A stretch of DNA of 64,000 nucleotides from contig MERQ01000106.1 of assembly GCA_001770655.1 (NCBI GenBank), positions 1 through 64,000 on the forward strand, written 5' to 3'. The notes under the pieces were generated by a model. That model saw nothing but the letters and a program-made list of their open reading frames with translations. It did no database searches and was not told where the DNA came from. The stretch is from Betaproteobacteria bacterium RIFCSPLOWO2_12_FULL_68_20 (GTDB taxonomy: Bacteria > Pseudomonadota > Gammaproteobacteria > Burkholderiales > SG8-39). Shown here in pieces: positions 7,307 to 14,835 of this stretch (its first letter is position 1; each line of letters starts with the position of its first letter). Both the position numbers and the translations under genes were made by a program.

Positions 7307-9583
7307 TCAGCGCTGCGCCCGCAGCGCCCGCCACACCCGCGGCGCCGTAAGCGGCATGTCGAGATGCGCGACTTTCAGCGCGTCCACCACCGCGTTCACC
7401 ACCGCCGCCGGAGCGCCGACCGCCCCCGCCTCGCCCGCACCCTTCACCCCGAGCGGATTGGTCGTGCACGGCACGTCGCGGAACTCGCAGTCGAGCGATG
7501 GCAGGTCGTCCGCGCGAGGCAGCGCGTAGTCCATGAAGGAGCCCGACAGGAGCTGCCCGGAGTCCGGGTCGTAGACCGTGTGCTCGAGAAGCGCCTGGCC
7601 GATGCCTTGCGCGGTGCCGCCGTGCACCTGGCCCGCGGCGAGCAGGGGATTCAACGTGAAGCCGAAATCGTCCACCACCGTGTGGCGCAGGATCTCGACC
7701 CGGCCGGTATCGCGATCGATCTCCAGCTCGCAGATGTGGCAGCCGTTCGGGTAGGTGTAGGCCTTCGAGGCGCGGGTGTGGCTCGCTTCGAGGCCTCCGC
7801 CGCCGCGCGCCACCTCGCCGAGCGAGACGCGCCGGTCGGTGCCCGCGACGCGAAACTCGCCCTTGACGTATTCGATGTCCGCGGCGGCCGCTTCGAGCAG
7901 GTGCGAGGCGATGTCCTTGCCCTTCTCGATCGCCTGGTCGGCAGCGCCCGCGGCGGCGAGCCCGCCCAGGGCGAGGAACCTCGAGCCGCCGGTGAGTCCG
8001 GAGGGAGTGAGGTCGGTGTCGCCCTGCACGACGCGGATGCGCGAGGCGTCGATGCCGAGCTTCTCGGCGAGGAGCTGCGTGAAGATCGTCGCGTGCCCCT
8101 GGCCGTTGTCCTGCATGCCCGAGTAGAGCGTCGCCGTGCCCTCGGCGTCGATCTTCAGCACCACCGTGTCGCCGATGTCGCCGCCGCCGCAGCGCTCGAT
8201 GTATACGGCGAGCCCGATGCCGCGCAGGCTCCCGCGGCGCGCGCTTTCCTCGCGCCGTGCGGCGAAGCCCGCCCAGTCGGCCTTTTCCATTGCGCGCTGC
8301 ATGATCCCGGCGAAGTCGCCGCTGTCGTACACGCTGCCGATTTTCGTGTCGTACGGCATTTCCTCCGGCTTCACGAAATTGCGCCGGCGCAGCTCGTCGG
8401 GGGCGAGCCCCAGCTCCCTCGCCGCGGCGTCCACGATGCGCTCGACGAGATAGATGCCCTCGGGCCTGCCGGCGCCGCGGTAGGCGTCCACCGGCACGGT
8501 GTTGGTGAGCACCGCCTTCACGTCGAGCGCGATCGCCGGGATGCGGTAGGTACCCGAGAGCACCGGCGCGGCGAGCTGCGGAATGAACGGGCCGAAGTTC
8601 GACAGGTACGCACCCATGTTGGCGTAGGTGGTGACGCGCAGCGCGAGGAAACGCGCGTTCCCGTCGAGCGCGAGCTCGGCGATCGAGACGTTGTCGCGAC
8701 CCTGCACGTCGGACAGGAACCCTTCGCTCCGCTCGGCGGTCCAGCGCACCGCGCGCTTCAGGCGCCGCGAGGCCCACACTGTGAGCGGCTGCTCGGGGTG
8801 GAGGAAGATCTTCATGCCGAAGGCGCCGCCCACCTGGCGCGACACGCACCGGAGCTGCGCGGGCTCCAGCTTGAGGAGCTGCACGATCTGGTCGCGGATC
8901 AGTCCCGGCCCCTGCGTGGGGGTGTAGAGCGTAGAGCGCCCGCTCGCCGCGTCGTAGTCGGCGAGCGCCGAACGCGGCTCCATGGGGTTGGCCACGAGGC
9001 GGTTGTTGACGAGCCTGAGGGTGACGACGCGCGCGGCGCGCTTGAACGCTTCGTCGACCGCCGCCTTGTCGCCGGTGCGCCAGTGAAACGCGAGGTTCCC
9101 CGGCGCCTTCTCCCACAGGCGCGGCGCGCCCTCCTGCGCCGCCGCCCAGGTGTCGGTGACCGCGGCGAGCGGCTCGTACTCGATCTCCACCAGCTCGGCC
9201 GCGTCGCGCGCCTGCTGCAGGGTCTGCGCCACCACCATCGCCACCGGGTCGCCTGCGTGCCGCACCCGCTCCAGCGCGAGGACCGGGCGCGGGGTATCGG
9301 CGCGCTGGGTGCCGTCCACGTTCTGCACCGGGATCATGCACAGGATGTTGCCGAGCCCGTCCGCCTGCGCGTCGCGGCCGGTCAGGACCGCCAGCACCCC
9401 CGGCGCGGCCCGGGCGCGGGCGGTATCGACCGAGACGATGCGCGCGTGGGCGTGCGGCGAGCGCACGATGGCGGCGTGCGCGGCGTCCTTCAGCTCGATG
9501 TCGTCCGTGTAGCAGCCGCGCCCGCTCAAGAGGGCGGCATCCTCGATGCGGCGGATCGATTGGGAGGAAGCGAACTGAGGCAT
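7307..9583 (-). CDS. Molybdenum hydroxylase large subunit (CoxL/XdhA family, form II CoxL-like)
   Basis: The product has 758 residues and binds the molybdopterin-cytosine dinucleotide cofactor in xanthine dehydrogenase/CO dehydrogenase-type enzymes. Visible motifs are GGAFGMK at 252-258, AYRGAGR at 367-373 (the form II loop; true CO dehydrogenases have AYRCSFR), QDNGQGH, and GVKGAGE with the catalytic Glu at about 718. The start is taken at 9583 (MPQFASS) because the upstream in-frame extension has no homology and would run into the vapB promoter region. The medium FAD subunit and small 2Fe-2S subunit normally encoded alongside are absent here, so it is an orphan subunit. The substrate is unknown (aldehyde or N-heterocycle likely). 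Confidence 0.85.
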   Translation of the reverse strand: MPQFASSQSIRRIEDAALLSGRGCYTDDIELKDAAHAAIVRSPHAHARIVSVDTARARAAPGVLAVLTGRDAQADGLGNILCMIPVQNVDGTQRADTPRPVLALERVRHAGDPVAMVVAQTLQQARDAAELVEIEYEPLAAVTDTWAAAQEGAPRLWEKAPGNLAFHWRTGDKAAVDEAFKRAARVVTLRLVNNRLVANPMEPRSALADYDAASGRSTLYTPTQGPGLIRDQIVQLLKLEPAQLRCVSRQVGGAFGMKIFLHPEQPLTVWASRRLKRAVRWTAERSEGFLSDVQGRDNVSIAELALDGNARFLALRVTTYANMGAYLSNFGPFIPQLAAPVLSGTYRIPAIALDVKAVLTNTVPVDAYRGAGRPEGIYLVERIVDAAARELGLAPDELRRRNFVKPEEMPYDTKIGSVYDSGDFAGIMQRAMEKADWAGFAARREESARRGSLRGIGLAVYIERCGGGDIGDTVVLKIDAEGTATLYSGMQDNGQGHATIFTQLLAEKLGIDASRIRVVQGDTDLTPSGLTGGSRFLALGGLAAAGAADQAIEKGKDIASHLLEAAAADIEYVKGEFRVAGTDRRVSLGEVARGGGGLEASHTRASKAYTYPNGCHICELEIDRDTGRVEILRHTVVDDFGFTLNPLLAAGQVHGGTAQGIGQALLEHTVYDPDSGQLLSGSFMDYALPRADDLPSLDCEFRDVPCTTNPLGVKGAGEAGAVGAPAAVVNAVVDALKVAHLDMPLTAPRVWRALRAQR

Positions 9584-9684
9584 GAAGGGAGACGTTCCGG
9601 AAGTGACTGCCGCTGCGATTCTATTCCGGCGCCACGCACGCCTGCAGCGATTGGCGGCCTGTTTCGCGACAGCGTAGAATCGCC

Positions 9685-9706
9685 CATACACATCAGGAGG
9701 TGTATG
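9685..9706 (+). promoter_or_regulatory. Inverted repeat over vapB start, likely VapBC operator
   Basis: Perfect 7-base arms CATACAC (9685-9691) and GTGTATG (9700-9706) enclose the Shine-Dalgarno AGGAG. The vapB ATG (9704-9706) is part of the right arm. A TAGAAT -10-like box lies just upstream at 9675-9680. VapB antitoxins usually autoregulate through such repeats. The same repeat could also fold in mRNA with the start codon paired. Confidence 0.5.
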
Positions 9707-9907
9707 GTGCGGACGAACATCGTGCTCGACGAAAAGCTCGTGCGGGAGGCCATGAGGCTCGCGAACGTCAAGACCAAGCGCGAGGCGGTGCACATCGCGC
9801 TCGAGCGCTTCGTGCGCAGCGGCAGGCAGCGCCGCTTGCTCGAGCTCCAGGGCACCGGCGGCGTGCGCAAAGACTACGACTACAAGGAGGCGCGGTCGGC
9901 CGGCTGA
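9704..9907 (+). CDS. vapB: VapB-type antitoxin
   Basis: A 67-residue protein with the N-terminus MVRTNIVLDEKLVREAMRLA, typical of the VapB subfamily with a ribbon-helix-helix DNA-binding domain (strand TNIVLD, then helices around LVREAMRLANVKTKREAVHIALERFV). The basic C-terminal half should wrap the toxin. AGGAGG lies 3 bases before the ATG. The stop codon shares one base with the vapC start (TGATG), so the pair is translationally coupled. It is expected to bind its own promoter at the overlapping inverted repeat. Confidence 0.85.
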   Translation: MVRTNIVLDEKLVREAMRLANVKTKREAVHIALERFVRSGRQRRLLELQGTGGVRKDYDYKEARSAG

Positions 9908-10314
9908 TGGTCCTGGTGGATACCTCGGTCTGGGTGGACTACTTGCGCGGGACCGCGACGCCCCAGGTCCGGGCGTTGAAAGAACTGCTTGCCGGCGAAG
10001 ACATCGTCGGAACCGCGCCGATCATCCTCCAGGAGATCCTCCAGGGGGCGGATTCGCAGGAGCGCTTCGACAAGTGGCGCCGTTACTTCGCCGACCTGTG
10101 GTGCTACACGACGAAGGACCCGGTGGACACGCACGTCGCCGCCGCGCGTCTTTACCAGAGCTGCCGCCGCGCGGGCACGACGCCGCGCAGCAGCAACGAT
10201 TGCCTGGTCGCGCAAATCGCGATCGAGAACGACGTGACGCTGCTGCACAGCGACCGGGATTTCGACGCCATCGCGAAGGCCGTTCCGGAGCTCAAGCTGT
10301 ACCCCGCGGCATAG
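9907..10314 (+). CDS. vapC: VapC-type PIN-domain ribonuclease toxin
   Basis: A 135-residue PIN-domain toxin. The acidic metal-binding residues are visible: Asp5 in MVLVDTSVWVDYL, Glu in IILQEILQG (about residue 43), Asp in SSNDCLVAQIAIEN, and the final acidic residues in LLHSDRDFDAIAK. Members cleave tRNA or rRNA when freed from VapB. It is coupled to vapB through TGATG and is followed by the convergent RTX gene 18 bases away. Confidence 0.88.
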   Translation: MVLVDTSVWVDYLRGTATPQVRALKELLAGEDIVGTAPIILQEILQGADSQERFDKWRRYFADLWCYTTKDPVDTHVAAARLYQSCRRAGTTPRSSNDCLVAQIAIENDVTLLHSDRDFDAIAKAVPELKLYPAA

Positions 10315-10332
10315 CCGGGTCGCTTTTCCGGC

Positions 10333-13300
10333 TCAGAAGATGAAGTCGGTGCCCTCGGTAAGCGTCGGCGCGGTCACCACCAGCACGCTCAGGTCCCCGG
10401 CCGGGTCGTAGATGCCGTTGCGGTTGTAGTCGAGGATCAGGGTGCGGCTGTCGGTGTTGAAGACTGCGTTCCTCAGCCCGTCGTCGGGCAGCACGTCGTC
10501 GAAGTTCGTGTTGTTCGCCTCGCCGTAGTAGTCCCCGGCGAACGAGGCGATGAAGATCTCGATGCGGTCACCCCCGGCGCCCGTCTGGAAGTCGTTGATG
10601 GTGTAGCCGCGCCCGGTCCAGTCGTTGCTGCCGAAGCGGAACACGTCGTCGCCCGCGGAGTTGTCGCCGGAGAAGAAGGTCGCGTCCGCGTTGGCGTTGA
10701 CGAACACGGTGTGGCCGGCGTCGTTCAGCTTGAGGATGTCGATGCCGTTGTCGTACGAGATGTTGAGCCCGCCGGAGAGCAAGGCGGCGGTGTCGAGGTC
10801 CGCCGTGCCGGTGCCCTCGATGATGAGCTGGTCGCCCTCCGCGCCGAGATCGATCGTGGCGCCGGCGAGCTGCGCGTTGCTCGCGGTGACCTCGTCGTCG
10901 CCGTCCCCTGCGCTCACGCTCTGGCCCGGGGCGCCCAGAAAGACGTAGTCGGCTTCGACGTTGCCCTGATAGCTCTGCGCGGCGTTTGCGCCGAGATGCG
11001 CGCGGTTGCTCCCCGAGATCGCGGCGATGGAAAGCGCGTCGTCGTTGGCGGTGAGCTCGGCGCTGTTTTCCAGCTGCACGTTCTCGAACGAGACGAACGT
11101 GCCCTCGAACATGTTGACCAGAGTTCCGTCCACCACCAGCGTGTCGGTGCCGTTGCCGCCGTCCGCCGAGTCGTCGGAAAAATCGAACGTGCCGTCCTGG
11201 AAGATGACGGTGTCGTTGCCTTCGCCGCCGACGATGTCGTCGGGGCCGGGCTGGGCGAAGATCGTGAGCCCGCCGCCCCCGGCGGCCGTGTCCTCGATCT
11301 CGACGAACACCGTCTGGCCGTTCTTGGTCGCGTGCCAGGTGGTGAAGCCGCCCGAGACCGTGTCCTCGACCCAGGTGCCGGCGAGGTCCACGGTGTCGCC
11401 CGCGTCGCGCTCGACGCGCAGCGTGGCGTCCTTGCCGAGGTTGTACTTCACGTCGTCGAAGTTGAGGCGCAGCGTGTTGTCGCCGGTGCCGGTGATGTCG
11501 ATCGTCTCGACCGAGCGCAGCGCCGTGTTGCTGATCGCGGTGAGAGCGAGCGTCTGGTCCGCGCCGGCGAGGAGCAGCGTGTCGCTGCCCGCGCCGCCCT
11601 GGATGCGGTCGCCTGCCGCGAAGTCGATGAACACGTCGTCGCCGGCGCCGCCGAGCAGCTGGTCGTTGCCGGCGCCCCCGGTGAGGGTGTCGTTGCCCGG
11701 CCCGCCGGCGAGCGCGTCGTTGCCGGCGCCGCCGTCCACGCTGTCGCCGAAGCGGGTGGCGAGGATGCGGTTCGTGCCGTCGCTGCCCGTGATCTCGAGC
11801 GCGTTCTGCGCGAGCGAGGCGCGCAGGTCGAGGCCGAGCAGCTCGACCGCCTCGATCCCCGTCCATTCCGGCGCAAACGTTCCGCTGACGCCAAAGCGCA
11901 CGGTGTCGAAACCGTCGCCGCCGTCGAAGTCCGTGTCGGCGACCCCGGAGAACGTATCGTTGCCGGCGCCGCCGATGAAGTGAACGCCGGCGCTTTCGGT
12001 CGTGAAGCTGTCGTCGAACTCCGTCCCGGTGAGCGTCAGGCCGGAGCTTGCGCCCGTGGTCGTGAGTCCCTCGATTGCGAGACCGATCGGAGAGGACGAG
12101 GCGTCGAAGTCGATGAAATGCGGAACGGCACTGGCTCCGGTGCCGCCGTGGAGGACCGACACATTCAGGACCTCGATGCCCGCGATGTTCCCGGGAAGCG
12201 ACGCCGACGCGTCCGTCCTGAAGACGAACCTCAGCGTGTCCGTGCCGCTCGTCCCGCTGTCGTTGAGAACGAACAGGGGATCGACCGGGTTGAGGAAGAA
12301 ATCGGTGAGGTCATAGAAATCGGAGCCCTCCTCGCCGTCCAAGTCGTCGGCGTCGCCGCCGCCGAGCTCGGAAAGTAGGTCGTTGCCCGTGCCGCCGCGA
12401 ATGGTGTCGTCGCCGTCGTTGCCGGAGAGCCCGTCGTTGCCGCCCCCGCCAAGGAGCAAGTCGTCATTGATCGTGGCGATGATGCTGCTGTTGGCGTCGT
12501 TGCCGGCGAATACGAGTCCGGTGGTCGTCACGTTGAAGGCTTCCAGCCTCACCGCGTTCGGATTGCCGGCGGCGAACTCGATCCGCTCGATGCCGGCCAC
12601 CTGGTCGTTCGAGATCTTGAAATTGAGGTTCTGCGCTGCGGGATCGAACAACAGAGTGTCCATGCCGCTGCCGCCGTCCACGAAGTCGTTGGGCGTGAGC
12701 GCGCCGTTCGCGCCCACCGTGCCGATGTCGGCCAGCGCACGGAAGACGAAGACGTCGTTGCCCGACCCTCCGGACAGACTGTCTTGACCCTTGCCGCCCT
12801 CGATCGTGTCGTTGCCGCTCCCGCCCGTGAGGCTGTTGAATCCGTTGCTTCCGGTGAGGAAGATGCCGCTCGCGAGCGCCGAAGCATCGATATGTCCGGA
12901 GGCCGGGAGGACCTTGGCTTCCTCCACGGCCGTACCCGGAGCGAGCAGCAGCGTCTGATTGGCAACCGGCGTATCGAAGAAGATCCTGTCGACTCCCGCC
13001 CCGCCCTGGATGACCTCGGTCGCGCCGTGATCGAGCGGCGAGGAGATGAAGAAGTAGTCGTCTCCGCCGCCCCCGAGCATGGTGTCGGCAAACTTGGTGC
13101 CGCGGAAGGTGTTCGTGCCGTCGTTGCCGACGAGAGTCAGCGCGTTGGGCGCAGCGGTCGCCACCAGATTAAGGTTGGCGGTCGTTCCGCTCGAGTCGCC
13201 GTCGGCATCGCTCACGCGAACGGTCTCGACCTTCGTGTTCGCGTTCAGAGTGAGGCTCTGGCCAGCAGTGATGGCGGTAAACCGGATCTCGTCGCTTCCC

Positions 13301-14064
13301 TCCTGGCCGTCGATCTTTTCAGTCCCGGGAAGCTCGCCGGGAACGCTGAACAGGAAGACGTCGTTGCCGCCACCTCCCCGCAGTTGGTCCGCGCCCGCGC
13401 CGCCGGTCATCGTGTCGGCGAAATCGGTGCCGATCAGGATGTTGACCCCCGAGTTGCCGGTCATCTCGAGTCCCGCGTCGTTGAAGATCGCGGAGGCGTC
13501 CACATTAATCGCGTTCGCGCCCTGGATGTCGACCAGCTCTACCGAGGTTGCCGCAGTGAGGACCACGGTTCCGGCGTTGCCGGACACGCGCACCCGGTCG
13601 AACCCGTCCTCGCCGTCGATGCTCACCGCGCCGAAATTGGTGGCGGTATTGAGGGAGAAGACGTCGTTTCCGCCACCGCCGTAGAGATCGTCGCCGCCGA
13701 CGCCCACCGCGATGGTGTCGCCGAATTCCGAGCCGACGATCAGGTTGACCGCGGCGTTGCCGAAGATCGTCAATCCGTTCACGGCCCCGGAGGCGTCGAT
13801 GTCGAGCGGATTGTTGTTGATCGCCGCGGGGATCGTCGCGGTGACGGCGGTGCCGCCCCCGATCGTGACCAGCTCGATACCGGTGATGTTGGCGCCGATG
13901 AAGAGGATGTCGCCCGGCGTGGTGCTGCCGAAGCGCAGCTCGTCCGAGAATGCGCCGCCGTCGATCGTCCCGGTGAGCGCGTGCTCTCCGAGCGTGACGA
14001 GGATGATGTCCCCTGTTGAGGTGCCTGTGATGCTGTTCGACGCGGTCTTGGTGAATCCGGCCAT
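10333..14064 (-). CDS. Large modular RTX calcium-binding protein
   Basis: A 1243-residue acidic, glycine/aspartate-rich protein. Modules of very roughly 100 residues recur. Each has a beta-rich segment around VELVDI/ETVRV/VEEAKV, then LTGNDGTN-like residues, then a GT(D/K)FADTM-GGxGxD calcium-binding block. Clear nonapeptide runs include GGPGNDTLTGGAGNDQLLGG near the middle. There is no N-terminal signal peptide. The C-terminus (DYNRNGIYDPAGDLSVLVV, then TDFIF) fits the uncleaved type I secretion signal, so export to the surface or medium is expected, with folding on external calcium. A run of G just upstream of the ATG at 14064 serves as ribosome-binding site. The gene is divergent from a two-component system. 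Confidence 0.8.
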   Translation of the reverse strand: MAGFTKTASNSITGTSTGDIILVTLGEHALTGTIDGGAFSDELRFGSTTPGDILFIGANITGIELVTIGGGTAVTATIPAAINNNPLDIDASGAVNGLTIFGNAAVNLIVGSEFGDTIAVGVGGDDLYGGGGNDVFSLNTATNFGAVSIDGEDGFDRVRVSGNAGTVVLTAATSVELVDIQGANAINVDASAIFNDAGLEMTGNSGVNILIGTDFADTMTGGAGADQLRGGGGNDVFLFSVPGELPGTEKIDGQEGSDEIRFTAITAGQSLTLNANTKVETVRVSDADGDSSGTTANLNLVATAAPNALTLVGNDGTNTFRGTKFADTMLGGGGDDYFFISSPLDHGATEVIQGGAGVDRIFFDTPVANQTLLLAPGTAVEEAKVLPASGHIDASALASGIFLTGSNGFNSLTGGSGNDTIEGGKGQDSLSGGSGNDVFVFRALADIGTVGANGALTPNDFVDGGSGMDTLLFDPAAQNLNFKISNDQVAGIERIEFAAGNPNAVRLEAFNVTTTGLVFAGNDANSSIIATINDDLLLGGGGNDGLSGNDGDDTIRGGTGNDLLSELGGGDADDLDGEEGSDFYDLTDFFLNPVDPLFVLNDSGTSGTDTLRFVFRTDASASLPGNIAGIEVLNVSVLHGGTGASAVPHFIDFDASSSPIGLAIEGLTTTGASSGLTLTGTEFDDSFTTESAGVHFIGGAGNDTFSGVADTDFDGGDGFDTVRFGVSGTFAPEWTGIEAVELLGLDLRASLAQNALEITGSDGTNRILATRFGDSVDGGAGNDALAGGPGNDTLTGGAGNDQLLGGAGDDVFIDFAAGDRIQGGAGSDTLLLAGADQTLALTAISNTALRSVETIDITGTGDNTLRLNFDDVKYNLGKDATLRVERDAGDTVDLAGTWVEDTVSGGFTTWHATKNGQTVFVEIEDTAAGGGGLTIFAQPGPDDIVGGEGNDTVIFQDGTFDFSDDSADGGNGTDTLVVDGTLVNMFEGTFVSFENVQLENSAELTANDDALSIAAISGSNRAHLGANAAQSYQGNVEADYVFLGAPGQSVSAGDGDDEVTASNAQLAGATIDLGAEGDQLIIEGTGTADLDTAALLSGGLNISYDNGIDILKLNDAGHTVFVNANADATFFSGDNSAGDDVFRFGSNDWTGRGYTINDFQTGAGGDRIEIFIASFAGDYYGEANNTNFDDVLPDDGLRNAVFNTDSRTLILDYNRNGIYDPAGDLSVLVVTAPTLTEGTDFIF

Positions 14065-14122
14065 GGCGTCCCCCCGATCCTGGTGACCCGGCCTTTGTAG
14101 GCGCCGCGCCCACCGGCGTCCA

Positions 14123-14159
14123 TTGGCCGGAAGGCCAAGCGGCTTGTCCTTTGGGCCAA
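14123..14159. promoter_or_regulatory. TTGGCC inverted repeats in the RTX/two-component divergent promoter region
   Basis: TTGGCC (14123-14128) and GGCCAA (14133-14138) form a perfect dyad with a 4-base spacer. A third half-site GGCCAA lies at 14154-14159. They fall in the 150-base divergent region between the RTX gene and the response regulator. A NarL/LuxR-type dimer could bind here and control both directions; this is inference from position and symmetry. Confidence 0.4.
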
Positions 14160-14214
14160 TATGCGGCGCGCGGACCGCGCCTTTAGGCTGGAATCCGTGA
14201 CAAACTTCTCACCG

Positions 14215-14835
14215 ATGTCGCGCATCCTGATCGTGGACGACCATCCGCTCTACCGCGAGGGCATGGTCGGCGCGCTGAAGAAGGAGCTCTCCGACGCCGA
14301 GGTGCTCGAGGCGGGAAGCGCCGAGGAAGGCTTCGCGCTGCTCGAGGCGCGCCACGACGTGGACATGGTGCTGATCGACCTGCGCCTTCCCGGCATGGAC
14401 GGCTTCGCCGCGCTGGCGCAGTTCGGCGCCAACCATCCTTCGGTGGCGCGCGTGCTGCTGTCCGGCTACGACGAGCCCGATCTCGCGCGCCGCGCCTTCG
14501 ACTCGGGTGCTTCCGCCTTCATCCACAAGTCGATGACCGTGGGCGAGGTGGCGCGCGCGCTGCGCGTCGTGCTCGACGGCGGGGTGTACCTGCCCGAGCC
14601 GGGCGCCGCCGCCCCCGAAGGCAGCCCGCTCACGCTGCGCCAGCTCGAGGTGCTGCGGCTGCTGGGCGAGGGCTACACCAACAAGGAGATCGCCAACGCG
14701 CTCGACATCACCGAGCGCACCGCCAAGGCGCACGTGGCGGCGATCTTCGAGGCGCTCGGGGCCGACAACCGCACCCAGGCGGTGGTCGCGGCGCAGCGCA
14801 TGGGCCTCATCGGCAGCGCAGTGTCGCGCGCATGA
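14215..14835 (+). CDS. NarL/LuxR-family response regulator
   Basis: A 206-residue protein. The receiver domain (residues 1-120) has the acidic pocket IVDDHP, the phosphoacceptor Asp in MVLIDLRLPGMDG, and the Lys in FIHKSM. A LuxR-type helix-turn-helix follows (LTLRQLEVLRLLGEGYTNKEIANALDITERTAKAH). The start at 14215 (MSRILIVDD) was chosen because it fits the family; the longer upstream frame adds an unconserved leader. Its last bases overlap the kinase start (ATGA), so the two are one operon. It probably acts on the divergent RTX promoter. Confidence 0.85.
   Translation: MSRILIVDDHPLYREGMVGALKKELSDAEVLEAGSAEEGFALLEARHDVDMVLIDLRLPGMDGFAALAQFGANHPSVARVLLSGYDEPDLARRAFDSGASAFIHKSMTVGEVARALRVVLDGGVYLPEPGAAAPEGSPLTLRQLEVLRLLGEGYTNKEIANALDITERTAKAHVAAIFEALGADNRTQAVVAAQRMGLIGSAVSRA

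Noticed and set aside
7307-9583. Aerobic carbon monoxide dehydrogenase large subunit (form I)
   Set aside because: The active-site loop reads AYRGAGR, not AYRCSFR, and the other two subunits are missing.
7364-9700. Very long plus-strand open frame opposite the CoxL gene
   Set aside because: It is an antisense shadow caused by GC-rich codon bias; only its last 67 codons (vapB, 9704-9907) are a real gene.
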